A stretch of 56,770 nucleotides of DNA from Candidatus Falkowbacteria bacterium (GCA_013336275.1 JAAXUA010000006.1:1-56770), one strand, 5' to 3'. Counted from the stretch's first letter, positions 26,030 through 35,646 are shown. Translations and numbers: made by a program. Notes: generated from the sequence alone by a model not told the origin.

Positions 26030-27055
26030 TTAAAATTGCTCCAAAAAGCGCAGATCGTTCGACTGCAGCAGACGGATATCGCTGATGTTGTACTTCAGCA
26101 TCACCAAGCGGGTCAGGCCGAAGCCGAAGGCGAAACCCTGGTACTCCTTGGGATCGACGCCGCCGGCCTTGAGCACGTTCGGATGGACCATGCCGGAGCC
26201 GAAAACCTCGAGCCAACCGGTGTTCTTGCACAAACGGCAGCCTTGGCCTTTGCAGATGAAGCAAGTCACTTCGCCGTTGGCTCCCGGTTCGACGAACGGA
26301 TAGAACTTGGGGCGCATACGAATCTTGGTCTCAGGACCGTACAGCCGCTGAGCCACCGCCTCGAGGACGCCCCGCATATTGGCCAGACTGATATCCTTGC
26401 CGACCATCAGGCCCTCGAGCTGATAGAAAGTATGCTCATGGCGCACATCGGTGGCCTCGGAACGGAAACAGCGACCGGGGATGACCACGCGCAGCGGCGC
26501 GCCGTACTTCTGCATCGCCCGGACTTGCATCGGGGAGGTCTGCGTGCGCATCACCAGGTCGTATTCCCCGTTCTTGTTCTTCTTGTCGACATAGAAAGTG
26601 TCCTGCATATCGCGCGCCGGGTGGTGCTTCGGGATATTCAATGCTTCGAAATTATAATAATCGGATTCCAGCTCTGGACCATCGAGGACCATGAAGCCCA
26701 TCGAGGCGAAGAGCTCTTCCAGCTCCTGCGTGACGATCGTCATCGGGTGCAGGTGCCCCGTGGCCGGCTGGATGCCTGGCAGGGTCACGTCGACGCTGGC
26801 CTGCTCCTTGCCGCCTTCGAGCATCTCGGCCGCCTCCTTGAATTTGGCCGCCAATTCGAGCTTGATCTCGTTGGCCAACTGGCCCAATTCCTTGCGTTCC
26901 TCGATCGCCAAGTCAGGCAACTTCTTTAAAAGCTCGGTCAGTTCGCCCTTGCGGCCGAGGTATTTGGTTTCCAAATCCTGCACCAAAGGCAGCTCGCGCA
27001 ATTTCTGCAGCTGTTCGGTCGCCTCCTTCTTCAATTCCAATAATTTGCTTTTCAT
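26030..27055 (-). CDS. pheS: Phenylalanyl-tRNA synthetase alpha subunit
   Basis: 341 residues. A coiled-coil tRNA-binding N-terminus (about 1-90) precedes the class II catalytic domain. Motif 2 lies in VIPGRCFRSEATDVRHEHTFYQLEGLMV (about 192-220), and motif 3 in GFAFGFGLTRLVMLKYNISDIR near the end. KFYPFVEPGANGEV and a Cys cluster CFICKGQGCRLC (about 267-278) are present; the cluster resembles the zinc-like insert of some PheS proteins. It precedes pheT in the same operon. Confidence 0.97.
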   Translation of the reverse strand: MKSKLLELKKEATEQLQKLRELPLVQDLETKYLGRKGELTELLKKLPDLAIEERKELGQLANEIKLELAAKFKEAAEMLEGGKEQASVDVTLPGIQPATGHLHPMTIVTQELEELFASMGFMVLDGPELESDYYNFEALNIPKHHPARDMQDTFYVDKKNKNGEYDLVMRTQTSPMQVRAMQKYGAPLRVVIPGRCFRSEATDVRHEHTFYQLEGLMVGKDISLANMRGVLEAVAQRLYGPETKIRMRPKFYPFVEPGANGEVTCFICKGQGCRLCKNTGWLEVFGSGMVHPNVLKAGGVDPKEYQGFAFGFGLTRLVMLKYNISDIRLLQSNDLRFLEQF

Positions 27056-27064
27056 ATATCTATA

Positions 27065-27481
27065 TTAAGCTTGTTTACGATAGCTGATCAAAAAATATTC
27101 CAAGAGCGACAGAGCGATGACCAGAAAAGCGGCGTTGAGCCAGCTGAACAGGTTCTGGGACAAAAGATACAGCGCCACCACCATCATCAGGGCAAAAAGG
27201 AAAGATTGGCGGAAGGCGTCTTTGACCTGGCGGAAGACCAACTCATGTTTCAAGGCGATGAAACGCACCAAAAAGCCGATGATGGCCGCCGTGCCGGTCA
27301 GGGCCAAAAATAGGGAGAGGTAGAATAGCAGGAAACCCAGCCAATTCGTCGATGTCGGATCGACCGTGACCAAGACGTAAATCCAGCCCAGCCAGGAGAT
27401 TGCCGAGGTGGCAGCCATCGTGCCCAAATATCCGCGTAAAGTCATAAAAAATAATAATATTAGCCAATTAAAGACTAACAT
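27065..27481 (-). CDS. Four-helix membrane protein of unknown function
   Basis: 138 residues with four hydrophobic segments: about 2-22 (FNWLILLFFMTLRGYLGTM), 33-48, 53-78 and 100-130. No family recognised. I use ATG 27481; an upstream TTG at 27511 would add ten charged residues. It is the first gene of the operon with pheS and pheT, behind a long leader that contains an attenuator-like hairpin. Homologues of unknown role in front of pheST would support a link. Confidence 0.65.
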   Translation of the reverse strand: MLVFNWLILLFFMTLRGYLGTMAATSAISWLGWIYVLVTVDPTSTNWLGFLLFYLSLFLALTGTAAIIGFLVRFIALKHELVFRQVKDAFRQSFLFALMMVVALYLLSQNLFSWLNAAFLVIALSLLEYFLISYRKQA

Positions 27482-27518
27482 TACATTACCATCTTTCCCC
27501 TTATTTTTCAAGACCCGA

Positions 27519-27562
27519 GACCTTGATCAAATAAAATACCGGCATGATTTTGCCGGCAAGGT
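27519..27562 (-). promoter_or_regulatory. Attenuator-like structure in the pheST operon leader
   Basis: In the RNA, ACCUUG is followed directly by CCGGCA-AAAUCA-UGCCGG, then UAUUUUAUUU and a distal CAAGGU that can pair with the first ACCUUG. The GC hairpin plus U-rich run resembles a terminator, and the outer pairing could compete with or extend it. No T-box motif and no Phe-rich leader peptide were found. Confidence 0.4.
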
Positions 27563-27602
27563 TTTACGCTCCTAAATGTCTGATTTTGAGCCACTTATTT
27601 AA

Positions 27603-27631
27603 ATTATAGCACGATATAGCCCCAAAGTCAA
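27603..27631 (-). promoter_or_regulatory. Promoter of the pheST operon
   Basis: Minus-strand TTGACT (27626-27631), 17 bases, perfect TATAAT (27603-27608). The leader to ATG 27481 is about 115 bases. Confidence 0.7.
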
Positions 27632-27675
27632 TATTAAATATTGATTTTTTGGCTAAAATTAAATAATATTTTTTA

Positions 27676-27704
27676 TTGACAAATAGGTGTAATAATGGTA
27701 ATTT
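27676..27704 (+). promoter_or_regulatory. Promoter of the 128-residue gene
   Basis: Consensus TTGACA (27676-27681), 17 bases, TAATTT (27699-27704). It is back to back with the pheST promoter. Confidence 0.6.
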
Positions 27705-27736
27705 TCAAGCAAATCGCACTTTAGAAGGAGGTCTCC

Positions 27737-28123
27737 ATGACCCAAGACTCGCAACCGGCCCCGAAATTCCATATCCTCTGTCCCGACCTGCCCACCCTCG
27801 AAGGCTTCCGTTTCTCCAGCCGCCTCTTCCTAGCACTCCAGTGGCACACCCCGCACGCCACGACTTTCGGCAAAGGCCTGACCTCGGAAGAGTTCGAAAG
27901 GATGGACGCGAACGACCACATTTTCTGCTTCTTCCCCCTGACCAAGTCGGACCGACTTCTCGAATACTACGTCGGCCTCATGGTCGACGGTAAAGACAGA
28001 AACATCGACTGTTACGTCTTTACCTACACCTTCGGCGGCTTCGAGACCTACGAATCGATGATCGATTGGCTGACCGACCTGATCCTCGTCGAGCTCCCTG
28101 GCATCTATGACCAGGAAAGCTAA
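27737..28123 (+). CDS. Protein of unknown function, strong-SD class
   Basis: 128 residues, no family recognised. It is soluble and alternates beta and alpha (KFHILCPDLPTLEGFRFSSRLFLAL, DHIFCFFPLTKSDRLLEYYVGLMVDG, DCYVFTYTFGGFETYESMIDWL). The pattern could be a small Rossmann-like or TIR/STING-like nucleotide-handling fold, but this is only a shape impression. The SD GAAGGAGG lies 6-7 bases before ATG 27737. It forms a single-gene unit with its own promoter and terminator. Confidence 0.72.
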   Translation: MTQDSQPAPKFHILCPDLPTLEGFRFSSRLFLALQWHTPHATTFGKGLTSEEFERMDANDHIFCFFPLTKSDRLLEYYVGLMVDGKDRNIDCYVFTYTFGGFETYESMIDWLTDLILVELPGIYDQES

Positions 28124-28163
28124 AAGCGACATGCGCTCCTATTGCATGCCGCTTCTTTTTTTA
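28124..28163 (+). terminator. Terminator of the 128-residue gene
   Basis: AAGCG-A-CATGC with GCATG-C-CGCTT (28124-28134 with 28144-28154), then CT8. It begins right at the stop codon. Confidence 0.85.
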
Positions 28164-28181
28164 GAAAATTCTATGGGCTTG

Positions 28182-28253
28182 TCCGGTTTGCGGCATGGTT
28201 TTTATCGCGCATACGTACTCGTCTAAGCAGGAAAAACCATGCCGCAAATCGGA
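28182..28253. repeat. Hairpin repeat family, copy B
   Basis: 22-base arms (28182-28203 and 28232-28253) pair fully, with one G-U wobble. The 28-base loop 28204-28231 is identical to that of copy A. It lies between the convergent 128-residue gene and recQ. Against copy A, three base pairs of the stem are changed on both sides. Confidence 0.87.
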
Positions 28254-28286
28254 CTCACGAAGCTTGAAAAATCCTTTTTATAAATC

Positions 28287-30431
<2,145 letters not shown>

Positions 30432-30440
30432 TCGGTGGGG

Positions 30441-30471
30441 TAAAAAATAAAATTCCCCCATTCGAGGGGGA
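30441..30471 (-). terminator. Terminator of the HD hydrolase gene
   Basis: Minus strand: TCCCCC (30466-30471), loop TCGAAT, GGGGGA (30454-30459), then ATTTTATTTTTTA. It ends the gene at 30501 just before recQ. Confidence 0.8.
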
Positions 30472-30500
30472 GGCTGGCAGGCGGACGCGCGATGCTCCGT

Positions 30501-31088
30501 CTAGAGCTTGCGCAGATTTTCCGCTACGCCCCGCAGATCGTCCGCCAAAGGGCTTTCCGGCCAGCGCTTTATCAAGGCCTCTATGGCCAAAAGATAATGG
30601 TTGAGCGAATCGGCCTTCGAGGCGCTGAAACGCTCAAAGACCTCGTCGCCGTAACGGGCGAAGTCATCGACGATTTCTGAGGTATTGGACAGGACATCGG
30701 CCGACTTGACCAAAAGAGAGTCGATGGAGAAATCCGCGATATGCTCCCGCGCTTCCCGCTTGCGGTCGGCCCAAGGCAGGCTCTGGTCGGCCTCGGTCAC
30801 GCTCACCACCAATTCGGCCACATGGTCGCCGAAGCGGTCCTTAATCATGGCCGCGTCGACTTTCTTGTGGTCCGGGCTATCCTCGATCGTATCATGCAAA
30901 ATACCAGCCACGATCACGTCCTCGCTCGCCCCGGCCTGCGACAAAATCAGACCCACCGTCAAAGGATGAGTGATGTAGGCGATATCTTTGCCCTTACGCT
31001 TCTGCTTCTGGTAGACCTCGTGCGTCTTGACCGAGAATTTGATGGCCCGTTGGATTTTTTGCGTATATTTCATATCCGTAGAATTCAT
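30501..31088 (-). CDS. HD-domain hydrolase, SpoT/Mesh1-like small alarmone hydrolase candidate
   Basis: 195 residues. The HD metal site follows the RelA/SpoT hydrolase order: AIKFSVKTHEVYQKQKRKGKDIAYITHPLTV (about 15-45), ILHDTIEDS (about 63-71), and DVLSNTSEI with the later Asp near 131. There is no synthetase domain, so it would be a stand-alone ppGpp hydrolase or a related HD phosphohydrolase. The substrate is inferred. The promoter places the transcript start at or next to the ATG, so the mRNA may be leaderless. An internal ATG at 31073 is an alternative start. Confidence 0.82.
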   Translation of the reverse strand: MNSTDMKYTQKIQRAIKFSVKTHEVYQKQKRKGKDIAYITHPLTVGLILSQAGASEDVIVAGILHDTIEDSPDHKKVDAAMIKDRFGDHVAELVVSVTEADQSLPWADRKREAREHIADFSIDSLLVKSADVLSNTSEIVDDFARYGDEVFERFSASKADSLNHYLLAIEALIKRWPESPLADDLRGVAENLRKL

Positions 31089-31094
31089 ACTCCA

Positions 31095-31123
31095 ATCTTA
31101 GACCATATAACTTTTTGAGTCAA
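31095..31123 (-). promoter_or_regulatory. Promoter of the HD hydrolase gene
   Basis: Minus-strand TTGACT (31118-31123), 17 bases, TAAGAT (31095-31100). The predicted start coincides with ATG 31088. Confidence 0.6.
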
Positions 31124-31126
31124 AAG

Positions 31127-31162
31127 ACAGAAAAACGAAAGCCGCCCCCATGAGGGTGCGGC
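31127..31162 (-). terminator. Terminator of the flavodoxin/membrane operon
   Basis: Minus strand: GCCGC-A-CCC, loop TCAT, GGG-G-GCGGC (31141-31162), followed by TTTCGTTTTTCTG. It lies 21 bases after the second-frame stop at 31184 and 134 bases after the first-frame stop at 31297, which suggests that coding once reached 31184. Confidence 0.65.
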
Positions 31163-31183
31163 TTGATATATCGTGATAATGGC

Positions 31184-31299
31184 TTATTGGGCCGCGACCT
31201 GTTTGTCCGGATCAATTACATACCAGACGCCGCCGACGGCCTGGCCAGTCTTGCTGCCCCGAGCCGTATTTTTGACGTAATTCGATAAGTATTTTGTCA
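31184..31299 (-). pseudogene. Out-of-frame C-terminal tail of the membrane-anchored Cys-motif protein
   Basis: After the stop at 31297 the next frame stays open for 39 codons and reads like protein (LTKYLSNYVKNTARG, VGGVWYVIDPDKQVAAQ), ending next to the terminator. It has no start codon or SD of its own. The change of frame falls at a CCCC run: one extra C would join ...LSLKDLP to LTKYLSN. This is either a genuine frameshift or a sequence error. Confidence 0.45.
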
Positions 31300-31965
31300 G
31301 GGGAGATCCTTGAGGCTTAAAACTACCGTAGCGGCCAGAGTATCGGGGTTGAAAGTTCGGTACTCCTGTTCGCAGGCGGTTTTTTCCGGATCGCTGTAAT
31401 TGGCACACTGCGGCGCCCGCAGGGTGAATTCCACCGAGATCACTCGGCCAGCCTTGGTTGCGGAATAGCCGTAACTCGTATAAACACTACCGGCAGCCGC
31501 CCCGACGCTTTCTTTGACGCAATATTGCCGGCCATCGATCAGGCGTTCCTTGGCCGTAACCTCCGTCGTGCTGGTACTGGCCGGTTCGCCCGTGCAGCTC
31601 CATGGCGTGCTCGTAACTGTTACTATCGGCGGCCAATCCTGCGGCTGGATATATACGGTCGGCAACTTTTCCGTATACCTGTAGGCGACGCCCTGCCTGC
31701 TATCAATCTTGGTCACCAAGCCGGCCAGGTCTTCGCCGCAACCGTCTGGCGAGTCACAAGTCGGAGTCGCCGGGCAAGGCGAAAATTCGCACTTCGGTCC
31801 GGTCCGGCCGACGAATGAGCCGTCAGGACACTCCATCGCTTCCTGGGTACAGAAAACCGGTTCAGGAATTCTGGAAAGCCTGAACCAAAGCATAACGGCC
31901 GCACCGACGAAGACGATGGCCGCCGCCGCGATTAATAAATCAAGATTTGATCTTAAGGATTGCAT
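31297..31965 (-). CDS. Membrane-anchored secreted protein with CPDGS cysteine motif
   Basis: 222 residues: an N-terminal membrane helix (about 9-29, LLIAAAAIVFVGAAVMLWF), then FCTQEAMECPDGSFVGRTGPKCEFSPCP (about 38-65), a six-cysteine motif seen in many secreted proteins of this radiation. A larger beta-rich domain follows, with paired cysteines (WSCTG, QYCVK, PQCAN, TACEQ) that suggest disulfides outside the cell. Function unknown. The C-terminus appears cut by a -1 frame change at a CCCC run near 31300. It is the last gene of the flavodoxin operon. Confidence 0.7.
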   Translation of the reverse strand: MQSLRSNLDLLIAAAAIVFVGAAVMLWFRLSRIPEPVFCTQEAMECPDGSFVGRTGPKCEFSPCPATPTCDSPDGCGEDLAGLVTKIDSRQGVAYRYTEKLPTVYIQPQDWPPIVTVTSTPWSCTGEPASTSTTEVTAKERLIDGRQYCVKESVGAAAGSVYTSYGYSATKAGRVISVEFTLRAPQCANYSDPEKTACEQEYRTFNPDTLAATVVLSLKDLP

Positions 31966-32005
31966 ATCAATAATTTAGCACATCGATGCGACCCCAGACA
32001 ACCGC

Positions 32006-32314
32006 CTAGAATGCCACGGCCTGCTGGCCAGAAAAATATGAATAGACTAGATAGACCAAGGCGGCGTTCTGAATGATCAGGAGCGGGATGCCGATGATAA
32101 AGTACCACTTCCGCGTCTTGTGGCGGAAAGCGAACATCCCGGCGTAGACCCCGAGGCTGCCGAAAGCGGCGGCCATGAAGAAAAGCGTCCCTTCCGAGAT
32201 GCGCTCCGTTCCCTGGTTGCGCGACTTAATCTTGTCGACCAGCATTATCAGAAAAGCAATGATGTTGATCGCTAAGAATATCGACAAGGAATAGAGTTGC
32301 AAATTATCTATCAT
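32006..32314 (-). CDS. DUF1294 membrane protein
   Basis: 102 residues with three or four membrane helices. The DUF1294 signature is visible: NIIAFLIMLVDKIKS, R-ISEGTLFFMAAAFGSLGVYAGMFAFRHKTRKWYF. The role of the family is not known to me. It overlaps the upstream membrane protein gene by 4 bases (ATGA), so the two are probably translated together. Confidence 0.85.
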   Translation of the reverse strand: MIDNLQLYSLSIFLAINIIAFLIMLVDKIKSRNQGTERISEGTLFFMAAAFGSLGVYAGMFAFRHKTRKWYFIIGIPLLIIQNAALVYLVYSYFSGQQAVAF

Positions 32315-32679
32315 CGGTTTTTTGCTTCAATCTTTCTTAAGCCGACCGCGATCGGCAACACAAACATGAGAACGTAATAGGCGTAGACATCGAGCTTGTA
32401 ATACCCGTCAGCTGGCTTGAAAATCAGGACCAAGAAAAAGTAGTCAAAGACGACGGCGATTGCCGTCCAGATAGCGGCCAAAGACAGATAATGCGAGAAT
32501 TCCGCGCTGTCGATCTTTCTGAACAAGACGCCAAGCGTCAGCACGATGCCGATGGGCATAATAATCCAGCCGATCGCCCACCCTGGCACGAACGGGAAGA
32601 GCGCGATGCCGATAACATAGCCGACCAACCACAGCAGGAATCCCCAGCCGAAGCCGTCCCTCACGATTTGCTTAGTCAT
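32311..32679 (-). CDS. Four-helix membrane protein
   Basis: 122 residues, four predicted helices: about 12-30 (GFLLWLVGYVIGIALFPFV), 34-52, 66-88 and 98-114. No family recognised. It is placed between flavodoxin (11 bases) and the DUF1294 gene (4-base overlap), so the three are one transcription unit. Confidence 0.7.
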   Translation of the reverse strand: MTKQIVRDGFGWGFLLWLVGYVIGIALFPFVPGWAIGWIIMPIGIVLTLGVLFRKIDSAEFSHYLSLAAIWTAIAVVFDYFFLVLIFKPADGYYKLDVYAYYVLMFVLPIAVGLRKIEAKNR

Positions 32680-32690
32680 ACGCTTATCGA

Positions 32691-33182
32691 TTAGTTCCCC
32701 TCCTGCTTCTGCAAGAGTAGGTTATTGATTTTCTCTCCCCAGCTTTGCGCCCGTTCGAGCTCGCCCTCGCGGAGCGGTCCTTCTTTGTCATTGACGATGA
32801 AGCCCTCGGGCTCGAGCAGCAGCCGGCCGCCTTTGCCTGCCAGGCCTTTGGCCATTTTCGGTGCGGCAAAATCGATCAGCTTCATGACGAGCTTGAGCCA
32901 CCATGACTGATCGGCTGCCGCGATTCTGGTGTCGAAGGCCGCGACTTGGACGTTAGCCAATATCCCCTTAGAGAGCTGCTTCAAGAAGGTTTGGGTCGGA
33001 ATCGAAGCGCGGCCGCCATGGGTCGGCGAACCGACGATCAGCAATCCGGCGGCTTGCACTTCCTGCGGCTTGGCCTCTTTGACGTGGCAAAGCACGCACT
33101 CGCCGCCGATCTTGCTGGCGACGGCTTCGGCCACCTTCTGGGTGTTGCCGAACATGGAATCATAGACGATGACGGTTTTCAT
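32691..33182 (-). CDS. Flavodoxin-like protein
   Basis: 163 residues. The flavodoxin FMN loop is present at the N-terminus: KTVIVYDSMFGNTQKVAEAVASKI. A second loop follows: LLIVGSPTHGGRASIPTQTFL. The middle (AAFDTRIAAADQSWWLKLV) and end match long flavodoxin-family/MIOC-type proteins. It probably binds FMN and carries electrons, or acts as a small quinone reductase. ATG 33182 starts the FMN motif directly; an upstream frame start at 33209 is less likely. It heads a four-gene operon. Confidence 0.85.
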   Translation of the reverse strand: MKTVIVYDSMFGNTQKVAEAVASKIGGECVLCHVKEAKPQEVQAAGLLIVGSPTHGGRASIPTQTFLKQLSKGILANVQVAAFDTRIAAADQSWWLKLVMKLIDFAAPKMAKGLAGKGGRLLLEPEGFIVNDKEGPLREGELERAQSWGEKINNLLLQKQEGN

Positions 33183-33317
33183 ATGATTAGAGCTTATTTG
33201 CGATACCATTGTCCCCGGGCATCATTAAAAATAGATTAAGCTGCGGGCCGATTCATTAATTGCCTGAAAAGAAGTATCGCAATCCAGCGCTCTATGAATA
33301 AAAAAGTATGCCCTGTT

Positions 33318-34163
33318 TTAGGCCGCACCCAGAACGGCGGTGTCATAGCCGATTTCGCCACGCAGATAATCGAGGCGTTTCCGCTGGCGCGCCTTGACCT
33401 CTTCCTGGTTCCGCTCGGGATGGCTGATCAGATGCGGATCCAAAAGCAGTAGGCGTTCCTCGTCGCCGGCTTTGACGATCGACAGGTTGCGATTGCCGAG
33501 CAGGTCGACCATGTTGCCGGTCTCGGCCGCCATCGCCTCGGTAATGCGGATGAAATTGACCATCTCCGCCTTGAGCCGCGGATTCTTCTCCAATAGCTTC
33601 GGCAGGTTCTCGCGCATCATCAACTTGAAGATGTCGCGGATTTCGGTTCCATAATATTGCTGGATCGTAGCGATGGCCGGCTTGCCGTTGCGCGGACTCT
33701 CCATAATGAGGGAAAATTCCTCCGGCACCAGGTCTGGTAGTTCCTTGAACCGCTCCTTGACCTGCTCGTATTCCTTCTTGATCTCCACCGCCCGGGCTAC
33801 CAGCTGGTCGACATTGCCGCCATCCATGTGGTTCATTTTCAGAACCATCGACGGGGCGCCGTCTACTTTCGATTCCAGAAGATAGACGTCATTTTCGCCG
33901 CCGCGCCCGATCGTCCCCTCTTTGAATTCGTATCGCTCAGGGTTGATCGGCAGATGCTCGGTCTTGTAATCATATTTCAAATTCACCGGCACCAGCGTGC
34001 GCATAATACTCAGCATCGCCACTGTCCGGTCGAACTTGCTCTCCTCCGCTCCGAAAATCGTGGACAGGTGCTCGGTCATCTTGCGATTCTTGACCTGCTC
34101 GTCGACGAAAGCCGTCTCAGTCGCGCGGGAAAATTGTTTTTGATAATGCTCGAAGCTTTGCAT
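33318..34163 (-). CDS. Degenerate protein-kinase-like protein
   Basis: 281 residues. Residues 80-110 read EGTIGRGGENDVYLLES..PSMVLKM, like a kinase glycine loop and VAIK lysine (K109). Near 220 NMVDLLGNRNLSIV resembles a catalytic loop (D-x-x-x-N) and LLLLDPHL the DFG metal site. The canonical HRD and DFG are not intact. The arrangement is reminiscent of YrbL/PhoP-regulatory or bacterial pseudokinase families. Substrate and activity are unknown. It is followed by no clear terminator; upstream is a GNAT gene 13 bases away, so they are probably one operon. Confidence 0.55.
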   Translation of the reverse strand: MQSFEHYQKQFSRATETAFVDEQVKNRKMTEHLSTIFGAEESKFDRTVAMLSIMRTLVPVNLKYDYKTEHLPINPERYEFKEGTIGRGGENDVYLLESKVDGAPSMVLKMNHMDGGNVDQLVARAVEIKKEYEQVKERFKELPDLVPEEFSLIMESPRNGKPAIATIQQYYGTEIRDIFKLMMRENLPKLLEKNPRLKAEMVNFIRITEAMAAETGNMVDLLGNRNLSIVKAGDEERLLLLDPHLISHPERNQEEVKARQRKRLDYLRGEIGYDTAVLGAA

Positions 34164-34176
34164 GTCTTTGTATTGG

Positions 34177-34644
34177 TTAACTAGCTAGATTCTTGATCAT
34201 CAGAAGGCAAGGATTGTCCTTACCCCAGATATCCAGCTCGCAGAGCGGCAAAAAGCCGACCCGCTTGTAGAACTGGCGCGTCTTGTCGTATTGCTCGTCG
34301 GGCCTTCGCTCGCTCAAAGTCTTCACCAAGAGATATTTCTTGCCTTGGCGAGCCAGCTCCTCCTCGGCCAAGGCCAGAAGCTCCCGCCCGGCGCCCTGCC
34401 GATGGAAATCGCGCTTGACGCCCATGACGTAAATCTCGCTGGCGTGCTCATTGATATCTTCAACCGAAATGAAGCCGATCGGCTCGTTTTCTGCGACGGC
34501 CGCCAAAAAGAGCCGGTCACCGACCTTTTCGATATATTCCGCTACGGCTGACTCAACCTCGAACCATTCCTTGAGATCGGCCAAGACCGCCTCGCAAATG
34601 CGGCTTTTCTCCGCCCTGTCCTCGATTACTCTTATTTCTGCCAT
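34177..34644 (-). CDS. GNAT-family N-acetyltransferase
   Basis: 155 residues with the GNAT acetyl-CoA fold: AVAENEPIGFISVEDINEHASEIYVMGVKRDFHRQGAGRELLALAEEELARQG, with the pyrophosphate loop R-QGAGREL near 94. The C-terminal beta strand FYKRVGFLPLCELDIWG is typical. The acceptor is unknown. It starts after the first copy of the duplicated terminator cassette and leads into the kinase-like gene. Confidence 0.9.
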   Translation of the reverse strand: MAEIRVIEDRAEKSRICEAVLADLKEWFEVESAVAEYIEKVGDRLFLAAVAENEPIGFISVEDINEHASEIYVMGVKRDFHRQGAGRELLALAEEELARQGKKYLLVKTLSERRPDEQYDKTRQFYKRVGFLPLCELDIWGKDNPCLLMIKNLAS

Positions 34645-34672
34645 ATATCACAATATTTATTAATATATGCTT

Positions 34673-34716
34673 TAATATTACCACCAAAACAAAAAAGCGT
34701 CTAAACGACGCTTTTT
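34673..34716 (-). terminator. Terminator cassette, copy 1
   Basis: AAAAAGCGTC (34692-34701) pairs with GACGCTTTTT (34707-34716), followed on the minus strand by TTTTTTGTTTTGG. It ends the gene at 34733. The whole 44-base stretch including flanking TAATATTACCA is almost identical to 42781-42824. Confidence 0.85.
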
Positions 34717-34732
34717 CATATATCCCTTCAGA

Positions 34733-35362
34733 TTAATCGCAGATTTCGCACTCATCATCATCGCAGTGATGGTGGTGCCCGCAGTCATCGCCGCAGCAAT
34801 CCTCAACCTCCTCATCAAAGAGGAAATCATAGTGCTCGAAATGCCGAGCCTCGATACCGCCTTTGTAGCGCGGAACGGTAATCATCCGCTTAGCCGCTGC
34901 GACCCAGGCTTTTTCGTATTCCAAATCATCCTCGATCGCTTTCAAGTTGCCTAGCTCGGCCTGGCGCAGGTCGTCGGACATGCGCGATGCCCAGGCTTTC
35001 TGCTTATCCTTGTGCTTGGCCAGAACCAGCTCATGCACCTTTTTCTCCAAAGCCAGTTTGTCCAGTTCCAATTCCGACTGACCAGCCTCTTCTTCCAATT
35101 CGGAAATCTCCCGCTCGCGCATGGAGATCAGCTTGCAGAGGATGAACTCCTGCTCCTCCTTGGAGCTTCGCGGCTCGTAGTATTGCGCTTCGCAGGCGGC
35201 CAAAGCCCGCTGCGCCAGCTCGCGCTTCTCTTCGTCCTTCTCTGACTTAATATACTGCTTGATCGTCGCCTGAGCCTCTTTGGTTCCCAGCTCGACCAAA
35301 CGATCCAGCTCCGCCTCGGACAGCAGCTTCACTTCTTTCGCATTCTTCACGATTTTAGCCAT
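34733..35362 (-). CDS. Coiled-coil protein with His/Cys/Asp metal-binding tail
   Basis: 209 residues, almost all helical and highly charged (about 1-160, heptad patterns such as ISELEEEAGQSELELDKLALEKKVHEL). The C-terminus ends in a metal-ligand-dense tail: EVEDCCGDDCGHHHH then CDDDECEICD, with six Cys and four consecutive His in about 25 residues. No family recognised. The tail could bind nickel, copper or zinc. A single-gene unit ended by terminator cassette copy 1. Confidence 0.7.
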   Translation of the reverse strand: MAKIVKNAKEVKLLSEAELDRLVELGTKEAQATIKQYIKSEKDEEKRELAQRALAACEAQYYEPRSSKEEQEFILCKLISMREREISELEEEAGQSELELDKLALEKKVHELVLAKHKDKQKAWASRMSDDLRQAELGNLKAIEDDLEYEKAWVAAAKRMITVPRYKGGIEARHFEHYDFLFDEEVEDCCGDDCGHHHHCDDDECEICD

Positions 35363-35445
35363 GTGATTATTTTAATATTAATTATTATCGATTCACCATA
35401 TGATAGGGCATTTTCTCAAAAAACGCCAGCAACTGAGGCATGGTA

Positions 35446-35616
35446 TCAATTCGCCCAAACATGCTTGTCGCCAAACGGCGATTTCTTCTTGAGCGGCTTC
35501 ACCTCCGGCAGCCTAGCCGCTTTCGGAAAAGCCGCTGGTTGAGCAGCCTTCACCGCTTTGACCGCTTTCTTCTTCCCTTTTGCCTTAGGCAAATATTTCG
35601 GATCTGGCACTGCCAT
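35446..35616 (-). CDS. Small Lys/Ala/Pro-rich basic protein
   Basis: A 56-codon frame from ATG 35616 to TGA 35446: MAVPDPKYLPKAKGKKKA, then an AVKAVKAAQPAAFPKAARL stretch and FGDKHVWAN. About a quarter of residues are Lys, with histone-H1-like K/A/P composition, so nucleic-acid binding is possible. There is no clear SD. It fits between two minus-strand genes with no other coding sequence. Moderate confidence because it is short and of biased composition. Confidence 0.45.
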   Translation of the reverse strand: MAVPDPKYLPKAKGKKKAVKAVKAAQPAAFPKAARLPEVKPLKKKSPFGDKHVWAN

Positions 35617-35646
35617 AATTTTATAGTTTATTCTTCGTTAAAGTCC

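Noticed and set aside
33198-33282. 9-bp inverted repeat TTGCGATAC / GTATCGCAA before the flavodoxin gene
   Set aside because: The halves are 67 bases apart with no promoter fit, so an operator cannot be argued.
35385-35441. 18-codon ORF (MPQLLAFFEKMPYHMVNR) after the Lys/Ala-rich gene
   Set aside because: Too short, no SD, no sign of function.
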